A DNA stretch of 40,728 bases from Bacteroidales bacterium (GTDB lineage Bacteria; Bacteroidota; Bacteroidia; Bacteroidales; UBA932). The stretch's first letter is position 1. Every line of letters begins with the position of its first letter. Under the pieces are notes generated by a model, which did no database searches, was not told where the DNA came from, and saw only the letters and a program-made list of their open reading frames with translations. The stretch lies in NCBI GenBank assembly GCA_017423025.1, contig JAFPGC010000013.1, positions 1 through 40,728 of the forward strand, written 5' to 3'. The translations under genes were made by a program, and so were the position numbers. Positions 15,876 to 24,102 of this stretch are shown piece after piece.

Positions 15876-17836
15876 TCCACAAACTTCATTTCATTAAAGA
15901 GGTAGTCCGCATGGCCTACCTCTTTTATTACAAAGAGGAGGTAACGCACATCCAGGGAGATGTTGCGGCAAATCTCGGGATCGAAGACGAGGTCGCTCAT
16001 GGTGCCTTCCCACACGCGGTCGAAGTTGATGCCGATGAGGTTGCCCTCGGCATTCAGCACCGGGCTGCCGGAATTGCCGCCGGTGGTATGGTTGGTGGCC
16101 AGGAAGCAGACGGGCTGGCTGGCGAACCCGCCGCGGGCATAGATATCCCGCAGGACCTGGGGAATGTTGTAGTCAAAGATGTCCGGATTGTCCTTCTCGA
16201 TGATACCACGCAAGGTGGAGACGGGATCGTAGTATACGGCGTCAAGGGGCCGATAGCCTTCCACGTGGCCATAAGCAACGCGCAGCGTCAGGTTGGCGTC
16301 GGGATAGAAGACTTTGCCGTTTTCAAACTCCATCTGGCCCTTCATGTAGTCGCGGTATACCAGGTTGATGCTCTTGTTGAACTCGGCGACCGGCGGGGCA
16401 ATGACGGTGGAGAAGAAGTCGTTGAGGGCATCGGCCAGACCCTTGGCTTCGCTTTCAAAGGTAAAGACGGCATCTTTCCAGGCTTCCATGGAGCTGTACT
16501 GGTTCCTCCTGTCCAGGAAGAACTGGGGTTTGTACTCGTCGTCCAGGGCCTGGTCGAAGGCGGTCATCATGGCTACGAACATCTCTTCGTCAATGGGCTG
16601 ATAGTAGTCCTTCATGTTGAAGCGGGGGTTGCGGGCCATCTGGAGTTTCTCGATGGTCAGGACGGTTTCCCGGTAGTACTCATAGGCGCGGAAGATGGGG
16701 TTGCGAGCGGCGTACAAGGTGGCCAGCTGCTGGGTGATTCCTTCGTAACGGGTGCCCTGGGCCCATTCCTCAAAGCGTTTTTCATAGGCCTGCTTCACCG
16801 GAACCACATAGTTCTTGCGGAGACCCTTCTCCTCACCCTGCCACTTCTTCCAGGCATTGGCTACGGAAGCGAACTTGGAAGAATACTGGATGCGTACGGC
16901 CTGGCTCTGGTCCATGTACTTCTTCATGATGTTCAGGCGCATGGTACGAAGGGCGATCTTCTCGGGGTCGGAGATATCCTGGATGTATCTTACAGCCTCG
17001 GAGTGCACATACTCCTGGGTGCTGCCGGGGCAGCCGTAGACAAAGGTGAAGTCGCCTTCCTTCACGCCTGCGCGGGAAATCTTGAGGGACCGTTTGGGCC
17101 GATAGGGAACATTGGTTTCGGAATAATCGGCCGGCATATTGTTGGGGGCGGCGTAGATGCGGAAGATGGAGAAATCGCCGGTGTGGCGGGGCCACATCCA
17201 GTTGTCCGTCTCTCCGCCGAATTTGCCGATGGAGGACGGCGGGGCACCCACCAGACGCACGTCGCGGTACTCGCGGAAGACAAAGAGGAAGTACTGGTTG
17301 CCGTAGTACAGGGCTTCCACGCTGGTTTTAAGACCATTGCCTTCCTTGACAATTTTGTCCTGAATCTTCTTGGCGTTCTTTTCAATCAGGGCCTGGCGCT
17401 GCTCTTCGGTCATCTTGGGCTTGTATCCTTTGAGCACCAGGTCTGTTACGTCTTCCATGCTTTCCAGGAAGCGGACGGTGAGGCCGGGGTTGGCCAGTTC
17501 CTCGGCCCGGCTCTTGGCCCAGAAGCCGTCCTTGAGGTAGTCGTGCTCTACGGAGGAGTGCCTCTGGATGAAGCTGTAGCCGCAGTGGTGGTTGGTGAAG
17601 AGGAGACCCTCGTCACTCACCAGTTCTCCGGTGCAGCCGCTGCCGAACAGCACCACGGCGTCCTTCAGGCTGGCCTGGTTAATGCTGTAGATGTCTTCGG
17701 CGCTGAGCTTGAAGCCCTTGGCCTGCATGTCTTCAATTCTCTGGGAAATAAGGGCGGGCAGCCACATGCCTTCATCGGCCTTGGCGGGCATTACCCAAAG
17801 CGCAAGGAGCGCAGCAAGGAAAATGGATCGTTTCAT
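15872..17836 (-). CDS. S46-family dipeptidyl-peptidase, DPP11-like (Asp/Glu-specific)
   Basis: 654 residues with a signal peptide (MKRSIFLAALLALWVMPAKA). S46 peptidases are periplasmic serine dipeptidyl-peptidases of Bacteroidota. The triad is visible: His84 in TNHHCGY, Asp221 in RHTGDFSIFR and Ser589 in GGNSGSPV. Eighteen residues after the Ser, the NFDR motif has Arg607, the position where DPP11 carries the Arg that selects acidic P1 residues and DPP7 carries Gly. The protein is about 65 residues shorter than typical DPP7/DPP11, the gap lying between Asp221 and Ser589, i.e. in the helical domain. The ATG at 17836 is chosen for the signal peptide; the frame extends upstream but into a divergent gene. 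A TAATTTTG box lies 18 nt upstream. Confidence 0.87.
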   Translation of the reverse strand: MKRSIFLAALLALWVMPAKADEGMWLPALISQRIEDMQAKGFKLSAEDIYSINQASLKDAVVLFGSGCTGELVSDEGLLFTNHHCGYSFIQRHSSVEHDYLKDGFWAKSRAEELANPGLTVRFLESMEDVTDLVLKGYKPKMTEEQRQALIEKNAKKIQDKIVKEGNGLKTSVEALYYGNQYFLFVFREYRDVRLVGAPPSSIGKFGGETDNWMWPRHTGDFSIFRIYAAPNNMPADYSETNVPYRPKRSLKISRAGVKEGDFTFVYGCPGSTQEYVHSEAVRYIQDISDPEKIALRTMRLNIMKKYMDQSQAVRIQYSSKFASVANAWKKWQGEEKGLRKNYVVPVKQAYEKRFEEWAQGTRYEGITQQLATLYAARNPIFRAYEYYRETVLTIEKLQMARNPRFNMKDYYQPIDEEMFVAMMTAFDQALDDEYKPQFFLDRRNQYSSMEAWKDAVFTFESEAKGLADALNDFFSTVIAPPVAEFNKSINLVYRDYMKGQMEFENGKVFYPDANLTLRVAYGHVEGYRPLDAVYYDPVSTLRGIIEKDNPDIFDYNIPQVLRDIYARGGFASQPVCFLATNHTTGGNSGSPVLNAEGNLIGINFDRVWEGTMSDLVFDPEICRNISLDVRYLLFVIKEVGHADYLFNEMKFVD

Positions 17837-17848
17837 GCGAATTAATGC

Positions 17849-17882
17849 TTTGTACAAAATTAGTAAATAATTCGTATATTTG
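17849..17882 (+). promoter_or_regulatory. Probable promoter of the nucleoside phosphorylase gene
   Basis: TTTG (17849-17852), 22-nt spacer, TATATTTG (17875-17882), 18 nt before the ATG at 17901. The spacer is 1-2 nt longer than ideal. It overlaps the minus-strand TAATTTTG (17862-17855) of the divergent peptidase gene, so the two may compete. Confidence 0.55.
17855..17862 (-). promoter_or_regulatory. -7 element (TAATTTTG) of the S46 peptidase gene
   Basis: On the minus strand TAATTTTG ends 18 nt before the ATG at 17836. No good -33 TTG was found. Confidence 0.45.
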
Positions 17883-17900
17883 CTTATTAAATGCTTTGTT

Positions 17901-18785
17901 ATGAGAATTCCCGAATCTGAATTCATTATCAATAAGGACGGCTCTGCCTTCCACATCCACATGAGGCCCGAACAACTGGCCGACAACGTAATCCTGGTGG
18001 GAGACCCCGGCCGGGTGGCCATGGTTTCGGAATTCCTTACGGACATTGAGTTCCGTAGCGTTTCCCGTGAATTTGTCTCCGTCACCGGATGGCACAACGG
18101 CAAGCGCCTGACGGTGCTGTCCCACGGTATCGGCCCGGACAATATTGATATTGTGCTCACGGAGCTGGATGCCCTGGCCAACATAGACTTTGCAACAAGA
18201 GAGGAAAAACCGGAGCACCGCACCCTGAACATCCTGCGCATCGGCACCTCCGGCGCCCTGCATCCGGATATTCCGCTGGGCAGCTACATTCTCTCGCATA
18301 TAAGCGTGGGCTTCGACGGGGTCATGAACTGGTACGCCAACCGGGACAAGGTAACCCTTCCCATGGTGGAGAGAGATTTTGTCCAGCACATGAAATGGAA
18401 TCCCACCCTTCCCACTCCTTATTTCGTAAAGGCTTCCCCGCTCCTCGTTAATCTGTTCAGGGACATCACCGTGAAGGGCGTCACCATTTCCGCTCCCGGC
18501 TTCTACGGTCCCCAGGGCCGTGTGGTTCGCCTGCAGCTGGCCATGCCCAATATGCTGGAGGATATCGAGAGCTTCCGCTTTATGGAGGGCGGAGAGGAAT
18601 ACCGCATCACCAACTACGAGATGGAGGGCGCTCCGCTAGCCGGCTTTGGTGCCCACCTGGGCCACAATTGCTGCACCGTGTGCTGCGCCGTTGCCAACCG
18701 CTACCTCAAGAGCTCCAATCCGGACTATCGCGCATCGGTCCGCCGCCTGGTAGAGATTTGCGTAGATAGAATGAGTTCCCTCTAG
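17901..18785 (+). CDS. Nucleoside phosphorylase (uridine phosphorylase-like, PNP/UDP family)
   Basis: 294 residues. Phosphorolysis of nucleosides to base and pentose-1-phosphate. Family motifs: VGDPGRVAMVSEFL at the phosphate site, LSHGIGPDNIDIVLTELDAL, the ILRIGTSGALHPDIPLGSY segment, and NYEMEGAPLAGFGAHLG, the conserved EME motif that binds ribose. Closest in pattern to the uridine phosphorylase branch, but base preference is not settled by sequence. The ATG at 17901 is used because the promoter box ends at 17882; the ATG at 17891 is out of frame. A terminator follows at 18804-18835. Confidence 0.85.
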   Translation: MRIPESEFIINKDGSAFHIHMRPEQLADNVILVGDPGRVAMVSEFLTDIEFRSVSREFVSVTGWHNGKRLTVLSHGIGPDNIDIVLTELDALANIDFATREEKPEHRTLNILRIGTSGALHPDIPLGSYILSHISVGFDGVMNWYANRDKVTLPMVERDFVQHMKWNPTLPTPYFVKASPLLVNLFRDITVKGVTISAPGFYGPQGRVVRLQLAMPNMLEDIESFRFMEGGEEYRITNYEMEGAPLAGFGAHLGHNCCTVCCAVANRYLKSSNPDYRASVRRLVEICVDRMSSL

Positions 18786-18803
18786 AATTAGCGACATAAC
18801 TAT

Positions 18804-18835
18804 AAAGGGGTGCACCGGTAAGTGCGCCCCTTTTT
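18804..18835 (+). terminator. Rho-independent terminator after the nucleoside phosphorylase gene
   Basis: Stem AAGGGGTGCAC/GTGCGCCCCTT with one G-T pair, loop CGGTA, then a T run to 18835. It separates convergent transcripts (the thrA stop is at 18851) and may also slow the minus-strand transcript. Confidence 0.85.
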
Positions 18836-18850
18836 GTAAATGCTTAGGAA

Positions 18851-21205
18851 TTAGCGCGTTAATAGGATGTCGTTGAGGAGGCCGCTGGCGGTCTGGGCCG
18901 TTCCTGCACCGGCGCCCTGGATGAGCATGGGGGAAGGGTAGTGGTCCGTGGTGAGGAGGATGGCGTTGTCGGTGCCTCGCAAAGCATAGAGCGGGCTGTC
19001 AGGACCTACTTCCTTAAGGCCGATGGTGGCCTGGCCGGAACCGTCCACCTCTGCCACGTAGCGGAGCTTGCAGCCCTTGGCTGCGGCTGCGGCATAGCGC
19101 TCGGCTATATCGGCCGGAATGGCTTCCAACTTAATGGCAGTCTCTTCCAGCGGCAGGCCGGCCACCCGGGAGAGGATGAGCACTTTGCGCAGCACGTCGC
19201 GGCCGCTCAGATCCACGGACGGGTCGGGCTCGGTGTAGCCCTTCTGCCGGGCGTCTTCCACCAGGGCATCCCAGTCCTTTCCCTCGAAAGTATCCAGCAG
19301 GTAGTTGAGGGTGCCGGAGAGAACGGCCTGCACTTTTACCAGGCGGTCTCCGCTGCACACCACGCGCTCCAGGGTGGCCAGGATGGGCAGGGCGGCACCC
19401 ACAGTGGTCTCATACTTCAGGGAAACACCGGCTTCCAGGGCTGCCTGCTGCATGTTGGCATACTGGGCATAGGTGCCCGAGAAGGGAATCTTGTTGCAGG
19501 CCACAACGCTGAAGCCGCAGTGCAGGAGGTCGGGATAGCGGAAACCAATCTCTTCACTGGCCGTGCAGTCCAGGAAGACGGGATGCTCCAGCGACAGATC
19601 GCAGAGAGCGTCTATGAAGGAGCCTGTATTCCCGCTGGTCAGCAGGCTCTCCGGCGATTCAATGCCTTCCGTGTCAATGAGATAGCGCTTGCTGTTGGCC
19701 AGGCCGCAGATGCGCAGTTCCTTGCCGGTGCGGGCGGCAATCACGGGTGCCTGCTCGCGGAGCATGCGCACCAGTTCCTTGCCCACGCGGCCGTATCCGG
19801 CGATGAATACACGCACCACGTCCTCGCTTTGCTTGTCGAAGAACACGCGGTGGATGGCGCGGATGGCCTCATCGGCCTGGGCCGATGGGACAATCACGGA
19901 AATGTTTCTCTCGGAAGAGCCCTGGGCCGTGGCGCGGACGGGGATGCCGTGGTGGCCCAGTGCGGCCAGCATCTGGCCTGTGGCGCCGCTGTGTCCCAGG
20001 ATGTCGTCACCAATCACGCAGACGATGGAGAAGCCGGTCTCTACCTTCAGCGGGTTCAGTTTGCCCAGGGAAATTTCGTAGGCGAAGCAGTTGTCGGCTG
20101 CCTGGCGGGCCTTTTCGGCATCGGCCGCCGAGATGGCTATGCACATGGAATGCACGGACGAGGCCTGGGTGATGAGGATGATGTTGATTCCCTTGCGGTA
20201 CAGCGCATCAAAGAGGCGGGCGCTGAAGCCCGGGACTCCCACCATGCCGCTGCCTTCCAGCGAGATGAGCGCAATGCCCTCGGAATGGGCCAGGCCTATC
20301 ACGCCTCCCTGGGCCTGCGGCGGGTTCTTCTCCACCAGAGTGCCCGGATTTTCGGGATGGAAAGTGTCCTTGACGTAAATGGGAATGCCCTCGGCCACCA
20401 CCGGCTGGATGGTGGGCGGATAGATGACCTTGGCGCCGAAGTGCGAAAGTTCCTGCGCGGCGCGGTAGGAAATGTTGGGGATGGTGCGGGCTGTAGGCGC
20501 TACCTTAGGGTTGGCGGTCATGATGCCCGGCACGTCGGTCCAGATCTCTTCGCGGCGGGCGTGTACCCCCACGGCAAAGAGGGAGGCGGTGTAGTCGGAA
20601 CCTCCGCGGCCCAGCGTGGCGGGACGGCCTTCCTCGTCGCGGGCGATGAAGCCCGGTACAATGAACAGCTGCGTGTGCAGGTGCTTCCCAACGCACTCCT
20701 GGATGCGTTTGTAGGTGACGGAGGTGTCCACGGTGCCTCCCCGGAGCACCACCAGCTCGCGGGCATCCAACCATTGGCAGGGGATGCCCAGCGACTGGCA
20801 TTTGTCGGTAAGAATACGGGTAGAGAACAGTTCCCCGAAGCTCTCCACGGCGGCCAGGCTGGTGGGGGAGAGTTCGGCCAGCAGGTAAACGCCCCTGAGG
20901 ATGCTGGCCAGCTGGGTAAACAGCTTGTCCACGGTTTCCAGGGTCTTCTCCTGATAGCCTTTGGGAATCAGTTCTTCAACTATCTGGTGATGCCGGTCCT
21001 GAAGGGTCTGCAGCCGGGTCTCGTAGCTTTTGTCGCGGGCCCCGGCCAGGCGGCCGATGGCAATGAGCTCGTCGGTGCATCCGCTGATGGCCGAACTCAC
21101 CACCAGGGTGCGGTCGGTGTCCAGCGCCTTCCGGACTATATTGATGACTTGGAGCATGGCTCCGGCGTTGGCAACGGAACTGCCGCCAAATTTAAGTACT
21201 TGCAT
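18851..21205 (-). CDS. thrA: Bifunctional aspartokinase/homoserine dehydrogenase
   Basis: 784 residues. Catalyses the first and third steps from aspartate to homoserine. The aspartokinase half (about 1-300) opens MQVLKFGGSSVANA and includes GRGGSDYTASLFAVG. Two ACT-type regulatory segments follow (about 310-455, e.g. ISLEGSGMVGVPGF and VCVIGDDILGHSG). The homoserine dehydrogenase half starts near 460 with RVFIAGYGRVGKELV and includes ACNKIPFSG and GAALPILATLERV. The start is set at MQVLKF, 5 nt after the metX stop; residues encoded further upstream in this frame are shadow sequence. It is the last gene of the metY-metX-thrA transcript, feeding homoserine to MetX. Confidence 0.93.
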   Translation of the reverse strand: MQVLKFGGSSVANAGAMLQVINIVRKALDTDRTLVVSSAISGCTDELIAIGRLAGARDKSYETRLQTLQDRHHQIVEELIPKGYQEKTLETVDKLFTQLASILRGVYLLAELSPTSLAAVESFGELFSTRILTDKCQSLGIPCQWLDARELVVLRGGTVDTSVTYKRIQECVGKHLHTQLFIVPGFIARDEEGRPATLGRGGSDYTASLFAVGVHARREEIWTDVPGIMTANPKVAPTARTIPNISYRAAQELSHFGAKVIYPPTIQPVVAEGIPIYVKDTFHPENPGTLVEKNPPQAQGGVIGLAHSEGIALISLEGSGMVGVPGFSARLFDALYRKGINIILITQASSVHSMCIAISAADAEKARQAADNCFAYEISLGKLNPLKVETGFSIVCVIGDDILGHSGATGQMLAALGHHGIPVRATAQGSSERNISVIVPSAQADEAIRAIHRVFFDKQSEDVVRVFIAGYGRVGKELVRMLREQAPVIAARTGKELRICGLANSKRYLIDTEGIESPESLLTSGNTGSFIDALCDLSLEHPVFLDCTASEEIGFRYPDLLHCGFSVVACNKIPFSGTYAQYANMQQAALEAGVSLKYETTVGAALPILATLERVVCSGDRLVKVQAVLSGTLNYLLDTFEGKDWDALVEDARQKGYTEPDPSVDLSGRDVLRKVLILSRVAGLPLEETAIKLEAIPADIAERYAAAAAKGCKLRYVAEVDGSGQATIGLKEVGPDSPLYALRGTDNAILLTTDHYPSPMLIQGAGAGTAQTASGLLNDILLTR

Positions 21206-21210
21206 GGGGC

Positions 21211-22203
21211 TTACATGATTAAGGCCGATAGTTTGGCGATTTCCAGGAGGAAGCCGTCGTGGCCAAAGTGGGAACTGATTTCGGTGAAGCGGGCGTCGGG
21301 AATCCAGGCCGACCATTCGCGTCCCTCGAAGGGCGGGAAAAGAAGGTCGGTATCAACGGCCAGCACGGTGCAGGACGCCTGGATGGTCTTGAGGGCTGCC
21401 TGTACCCCGCCGCGGCCCCTTCCCACATTGTGGCTGTCCAGGGCATTGCAGAGGGTGAAGTAGGAATAGGCGTCGAAGCCGCGGCGCACCAGCTTCTCTC
21501 CCTGGTAGCGCTCGTAAGAAGCCACGCGCCCGGCAAACAGGGTGTCGGGATCCTGTTCAGACTGGGTCAGACGGTAGCCTTCGAAACATCTGTAACTGAT
21601 GAGGGCCTGGGCCCGGGCGCATTTGAGACCCGCTGCGCCGCCGCTCAGATCCCGCGCTTCGCGGAAGGTGGGATCGGCCTCCAAAGCCATACGCTGGGCT
21701 TCCACCGTAGCGCCCAGGAAGGGCGAGATGCGGGGAGCCGTGCACAGGAACAGGCACCGGCCAAAGCGTTCCGGCTCCATAATGGCCCATTCGAGGGCGT
21801 TGAATCCGCCGTTGGAAGCGCCGATGAGAAGGTCGATCTTCTCTATGCCCAGGTGTTTGCGAACCTCGATGAATGCGTTCACGCTGTCGCGGATGGTGAT
21901 CATGGGGAAGTCCAGCAGCCAGGGACGGCCGGTCTCCGGGTTGGTGCGGGCGGGCCCTTCCGAGCCATACGCGCTGCCCAGCATATTCACGCAGACCACA
22001 CGGTCCTTGAGCGTGTCGATGCTCTTGCCCGGGCCCACCATGTCGGGCCACCAGTCTTCCGGATTGCTGTTGGCCGTGAGGGCGTGGCAGATCCAGATGG
22101 TGCGCCCGCCGCGGGCCTCGCTGTCGTGGAAGACGATGCGGGCTCCTCGCAGGATTCCTCCATTCTCCAGGGGAAGGTCTACAGTAATTTCGTATCGGTT
22201 CAT
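21211..22203 (-). CDS. metX: Homoserine O-acetyltransferase (MetX family, alpha/beta hydrolase)
   Basis: 330 residues. Acylates homoserine, committing it to methionine. The nucleophile is Ser130 in GASNGGFNALEW (usual MetX motif GGSMGG). The acid is in AVDTDLLFPP and the base His in SSHFGHDGFLLE near the C-terminus. It is shorter than most MetX (about 370), lacking N-terminal residues. Sequence alone does not settle acetyl- versus succinyl-CoA use in this family, but pairing with a MetY-type sulfhydrylase favours acetyl-homoserine. Its ATG overlaps the stop of metY (ATGA, 22203-22200), which indicates translational coupling. Upstream in-frame residues are excluded because they lie inside metY. 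Confidence 0.88.
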   Translation of the reverse strand: MNRYEITVDLPLENGGILRGARIVFHDSEARGGRTIWICHALTANSNPEDWWPDMVGPGKSIDTLKDRVVCVNMLGSAYGSEGPARTNPETGRPWLLDFPMITIRDSVNAFIEVRKHLGIEKIDLLIGASNGGFNALEWAIMEPERFGRCLFLCTAPRISPFLGATVEAQRMALEADPTFREARDLSGGAAGLKCARAQALISYRCFEGYRLTQSEQDPDTLFAGRVASYERYQGEKLVRRGFDAYSYFTLCNALDSHNVGRGRGGVQAALKTIQASCTVLAVDTDLLFPPFEGREWSAWIPDARFTEISSHFGHDGFLLEIAKLSALIM

Positions 22204-23480
22204 TCGGCAGCGGTTTTCAGAGCCTGTTCCAGGTCTCCGATAATATCTTCCACATCTTCCAGGCCGATGCTCAGGCGGATGAGATCCGGAGCAATGCCGG
22301 CGGCCCGCAGCTGCTCGTCGGAGAGCTGGCGGTGCGTATGGGAGGCCGGATGCAGCACGCAGGTGTGGCAATCGGCCACGTGGGTTTCGATGGTCACCAG
22401 CTTGAGGGCATCCAGGAAGCGGTTGTCAAAGGCGCGGCCTCCCTTGAGGCCGAAGCACATTACGCCGCTGCAGCCGTCCGGCAGGTATTTTTGCGCAAGG
22501 GAATGGTGAGGGTCGCTCTCCAGGCCGGGATAGTGGACCCAGGCCACCTCCGGACGCTGCTCCAGCCACTGGGCTACCTTCAGGGCGCTCTGGCTGTGAC
22601 GCTTCATTCTCAGATGCAGGGTCTGGAGGCCCAGGTGGAGATAGAAGGCGTTCTGAGGGCTCTGGGTGCTGCCCAGATCGCGCATCAGGTGCGTGGTGGC
22701 CTTGACTATGAAGGCGGCTTTGCCGAAACTCTTGGTATAGGTGAGTCCGTGGTAGGAGGCATCGGGAGTTGTGAGGCCGGGGAAGCGCTCCGTGTATTGG
22801 TCCCAGGGGAAGTTGCCGCTGTCCACCACGGCGCCGCCTACGCTCACGCCGTGTCCGTCTATATATTTGGTGGTGGAGTGGGTGACAATATCGGCCCCCC
22901 ATTCGAAGGGACGGCAGAGGTAAGGGGTGGGGAAGGTGTTGTCCACTATCAGCGGCAGGCCGTTCTTATGCGCTACGGCCGCCCAGCGTTCAATGTCAAA
23001 TACCTCGACGCCGGGGTTGGAGACGGTTTCTCCGAAGATGAGCTTGGTGTTGGGCCGGATGGCGGCCTCGATTTCTTCGTCGGAGGAATCGGCCTTGATG
23101 AAGGAAACCTGGATACCCATCTTCTCCAGCGTTACGCCCAGCAGGTTGAAGGTGCCGCCGTAAATGTTGTTGGCGGCTACAATATGGTCCCCGCAACCGG
23201 CGATGTTGAGGCAGGCGAAAAGGTTGGCCGCCTGGCCGGAAGAGGTGAGGATGGCGCCTACTCCGCCTTCGAGGTCGTTGATCTGGGCGGCGGTGATGTC
23301 GGATGTGGGATTTTGGAGACGGGTATAGAAATAGCCGGCCTCTTCCAGGTCGAAGAGTTTGCCCATCTGGTCCGAGGTCTCGTACTTGAACGTGGTGCTC
23401 TGGATGATGGGAATTTGGCGGGGTTCGCCTTTGCCGGGTTGGTAGCCTGCGTGAACGCAGCGGGTTTCAATCTTTGCCAT
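22200..23480 (-). CDS. metY: O-acetylhomoserine sulfhydrylase (Cys/Met PLP enzyme)
   Basis: 426 residues. Combines O-acetylhomoserine with sulfide to give homocysteine, direct sulfhydrylation. The PLP lysine is Lys205 in HSTTKYIDGHG, with Asp180 (VDNTFPTPY) for the pyridine nitrogen. YTRLQNPT and SSGQAANLFACL are family motifs. The length (about 425) and the IYGGTFNLLG segment fit the MetY branch rather than the shorter MetB/cystathionine gamma-synthase branch (about 380). First gene of the met operon, with a good promoter (23501-23531) and a leader of only about 20 nt, which leaves no room for a SAM riboswitch. Confidence 0.9.
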   Translation of the reverse strand: MAKIETRCVHAGYQPGKGEPRQIPIIQSTTFKYETSDQMGKLFDLEEAGYFYTRLQNPTSDITAAQINDLEGGVGAILTSSGQAANLFACLNIAGCGDHIVAANNIYGGTFNLLGVTLEKMGIQVSFIKADSSDEEIEAAIRPNTKLIFGETVSNPGVEVFDIERWAAVAHKNGLPLIVDNTFPTPYLCRPFEWGADIVTHSTTKYIDGHGVSVGGAVVDSGNFPWDQYTERFPGLTTPDASYHGLTYTKSFGKAAFIVKATTHLMRDLGSTQSPQNAFYLHLGLQTLHLRMKRHSQSALKVAQWLEQRPEVAWVHYPGLESDPHHSLAQKYLPDGCSGVMCFGLKGGRAFDNRFLDALKLVTIETHVADCHTCVLHPASHTHRQLSDEQLRAAGIAPDLIRLSIGLEDVEDIIGDLEQALKTAAE

Positions 23481-23500
23481 TTTTCTGTCATTAAGTTGGG

Positions 23501-23531
23501 CAAAGTTACAGTCAATAGAAAAATATTACAA
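23501..23531 (-). promoter_or_regulatory. Promoter of the metY-metX-thrA operon
   Basis: On the minus strand TTG (23531-23529), 20-nt spacer, TAACTTTG (23508-23501), 20 nt before the metY ATG at 23480. The TTG is the centre of a perfect AT-rich inverted repeat (23520-23540), so a bound regulator would block it. Confidence 0.75.
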
Positions 23532-23565
23532 TAATATTTTATAATTTAGAAAAAATTTCTAATTT
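23520..23565. promoter_or_regulatory. Two AT-rich inverted repeats between metY and the Lrp/AsnC gene (candidate operators)
   Basis: Repeat 1 (23520-23540): AAAATATTA-caa-TAATATTTT, a perfect 9-bp dyad centred on the metY -33 TTG. Repeat 2 (23543-23565): AATTTAGAAA-aaa-TTTCTAATTT, 9 of 10 paired, overlapping the TAATTTTG box of the regulator gene. The centres are about 24 bp apart. A divergent regulator plus dyads over both promoters suggests autoregulation and control of methionine synthesis. This is inference. Confidence 0.55.
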
Positions 23566-23567
23566 TG
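23560..23567 (+). promoter_or_regulatory. -7 element (TAATTTTG) of the Lrp/AsnC gene
   Basis: TAATTTTG matches TAnnTTTG, 67 nt before the ATG at 23635. There is no clear TTG 19-21 nt upstream. The leader contains no obvious hairpin terminator. Confidence 0.45.
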
Positions 23568-23634
23568 TAAAAGATATTGGAATGTTTTAAACGTCGAGCC
23601 ACGTAATTCCGGGCTCAAACAGAAAAATCTTCTT

Positions 23635-24102
23635 ATGACAGACGTCGTATTGGATGCCATCGACCTGCAAATCCTGCGTGCCCTGCAGGAAAACGCCCGG
23701 CTCACTACCAAGGAGCTGGCGGCACAGGTAAACCTTTCCACCACGCCGGTGTTCGAGCGCATGAAGCGGCTGGAAAAGGCGGGCTTTATCAAAAAGTATG
23801 TCGCGGTGCTGGATGCAGAAAAACTGGGCCGCGGTTTCACCGTCTTCTGTTCCGTAAAACTGAAGCAGATGAACCGCGGCATAGCGCGTGACTTCATTTC
23901 CATTATCCGGGACATCCCCCAGGTGGCCGAATGCTACAACATTTCGGGGGAATACGACTACCTTCTCAAGATCCAGGCGCCGGATATGAAGTACTACAAT
24001 GAGTTTATCATCAATGTCCTGGGCAACATTGACGCCATAGGCTCCATTCTCTCATCCTTTGTGATGGACGAGATTAAGAACACCCACGCCTTGTACGTGT
24101 AA
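23635..24102 (+). CDS. Lrp/AsnC-family transcriptional regulator
   Basis: 155 residues, standard size. N-terminal winged helix-turn-helix (about 5-60): LDAIDLQILRALQENARLTTKELAAQVNLS, then PVFERMKRLEKAGFIKKY. C-terminal RAM/AsnC ligand-binding domain (about 70-150) with DIPQVAECYNISGEYDYLLKI. These proteins form octamers and respond to amino acids. It is divergent from the metY-metX-thrA operon, with two dyads between, so methionine or a related amino acid is the likely effector. Its stop TAA directly abuts the stop of the convergent LolA-like gene (no gap). Confidence 0.92.
   Translation: MTDVVLDAIDLQILRALQENARLTTKELAAQVNLSTTPVFERMKRLEKAGFIKKYVAVLDAEKLGRGFTVFCSVKLKQMNRGIARDFISIIRDIPQVAECYNISGEYDYLLKIQAPDMKYYNEFIINVLGNIDAIGSILSSFVMDEIKNTHALYV

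Noticed and set aside
17891-17893. ATG at 17891 as start of the nucleoside phosphorylase
   Set aside because: Out of frame with the family sequence; the ATG at 17901 is in frame and well placed after the promoter.
17837-18247. N-terminal extension of the S46 peptidase of 137 residues
   Set aside because: It overlaps the divergent nucleoside phosphorylase gene and precedes a clear signal peptide at 17836.
21206-21316. N-terminal extension of thrA
   Set aside because: It lies inside metX; MQVLKFGGSS is the normal start of aspartokinase.
18941-21463. 840-codon plus-strand frame opposite thrA
   Set aside because: Same shadow effect; it lies opposite a complete aspartokinase/homoserine dehydrogenase and has no recognisable family.
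23481-23500. SAM or other riboswitch ahead of metY
   Set aside because: Only about 20 nt separate the promoter box from the ATG, too short for any known riboswitch.
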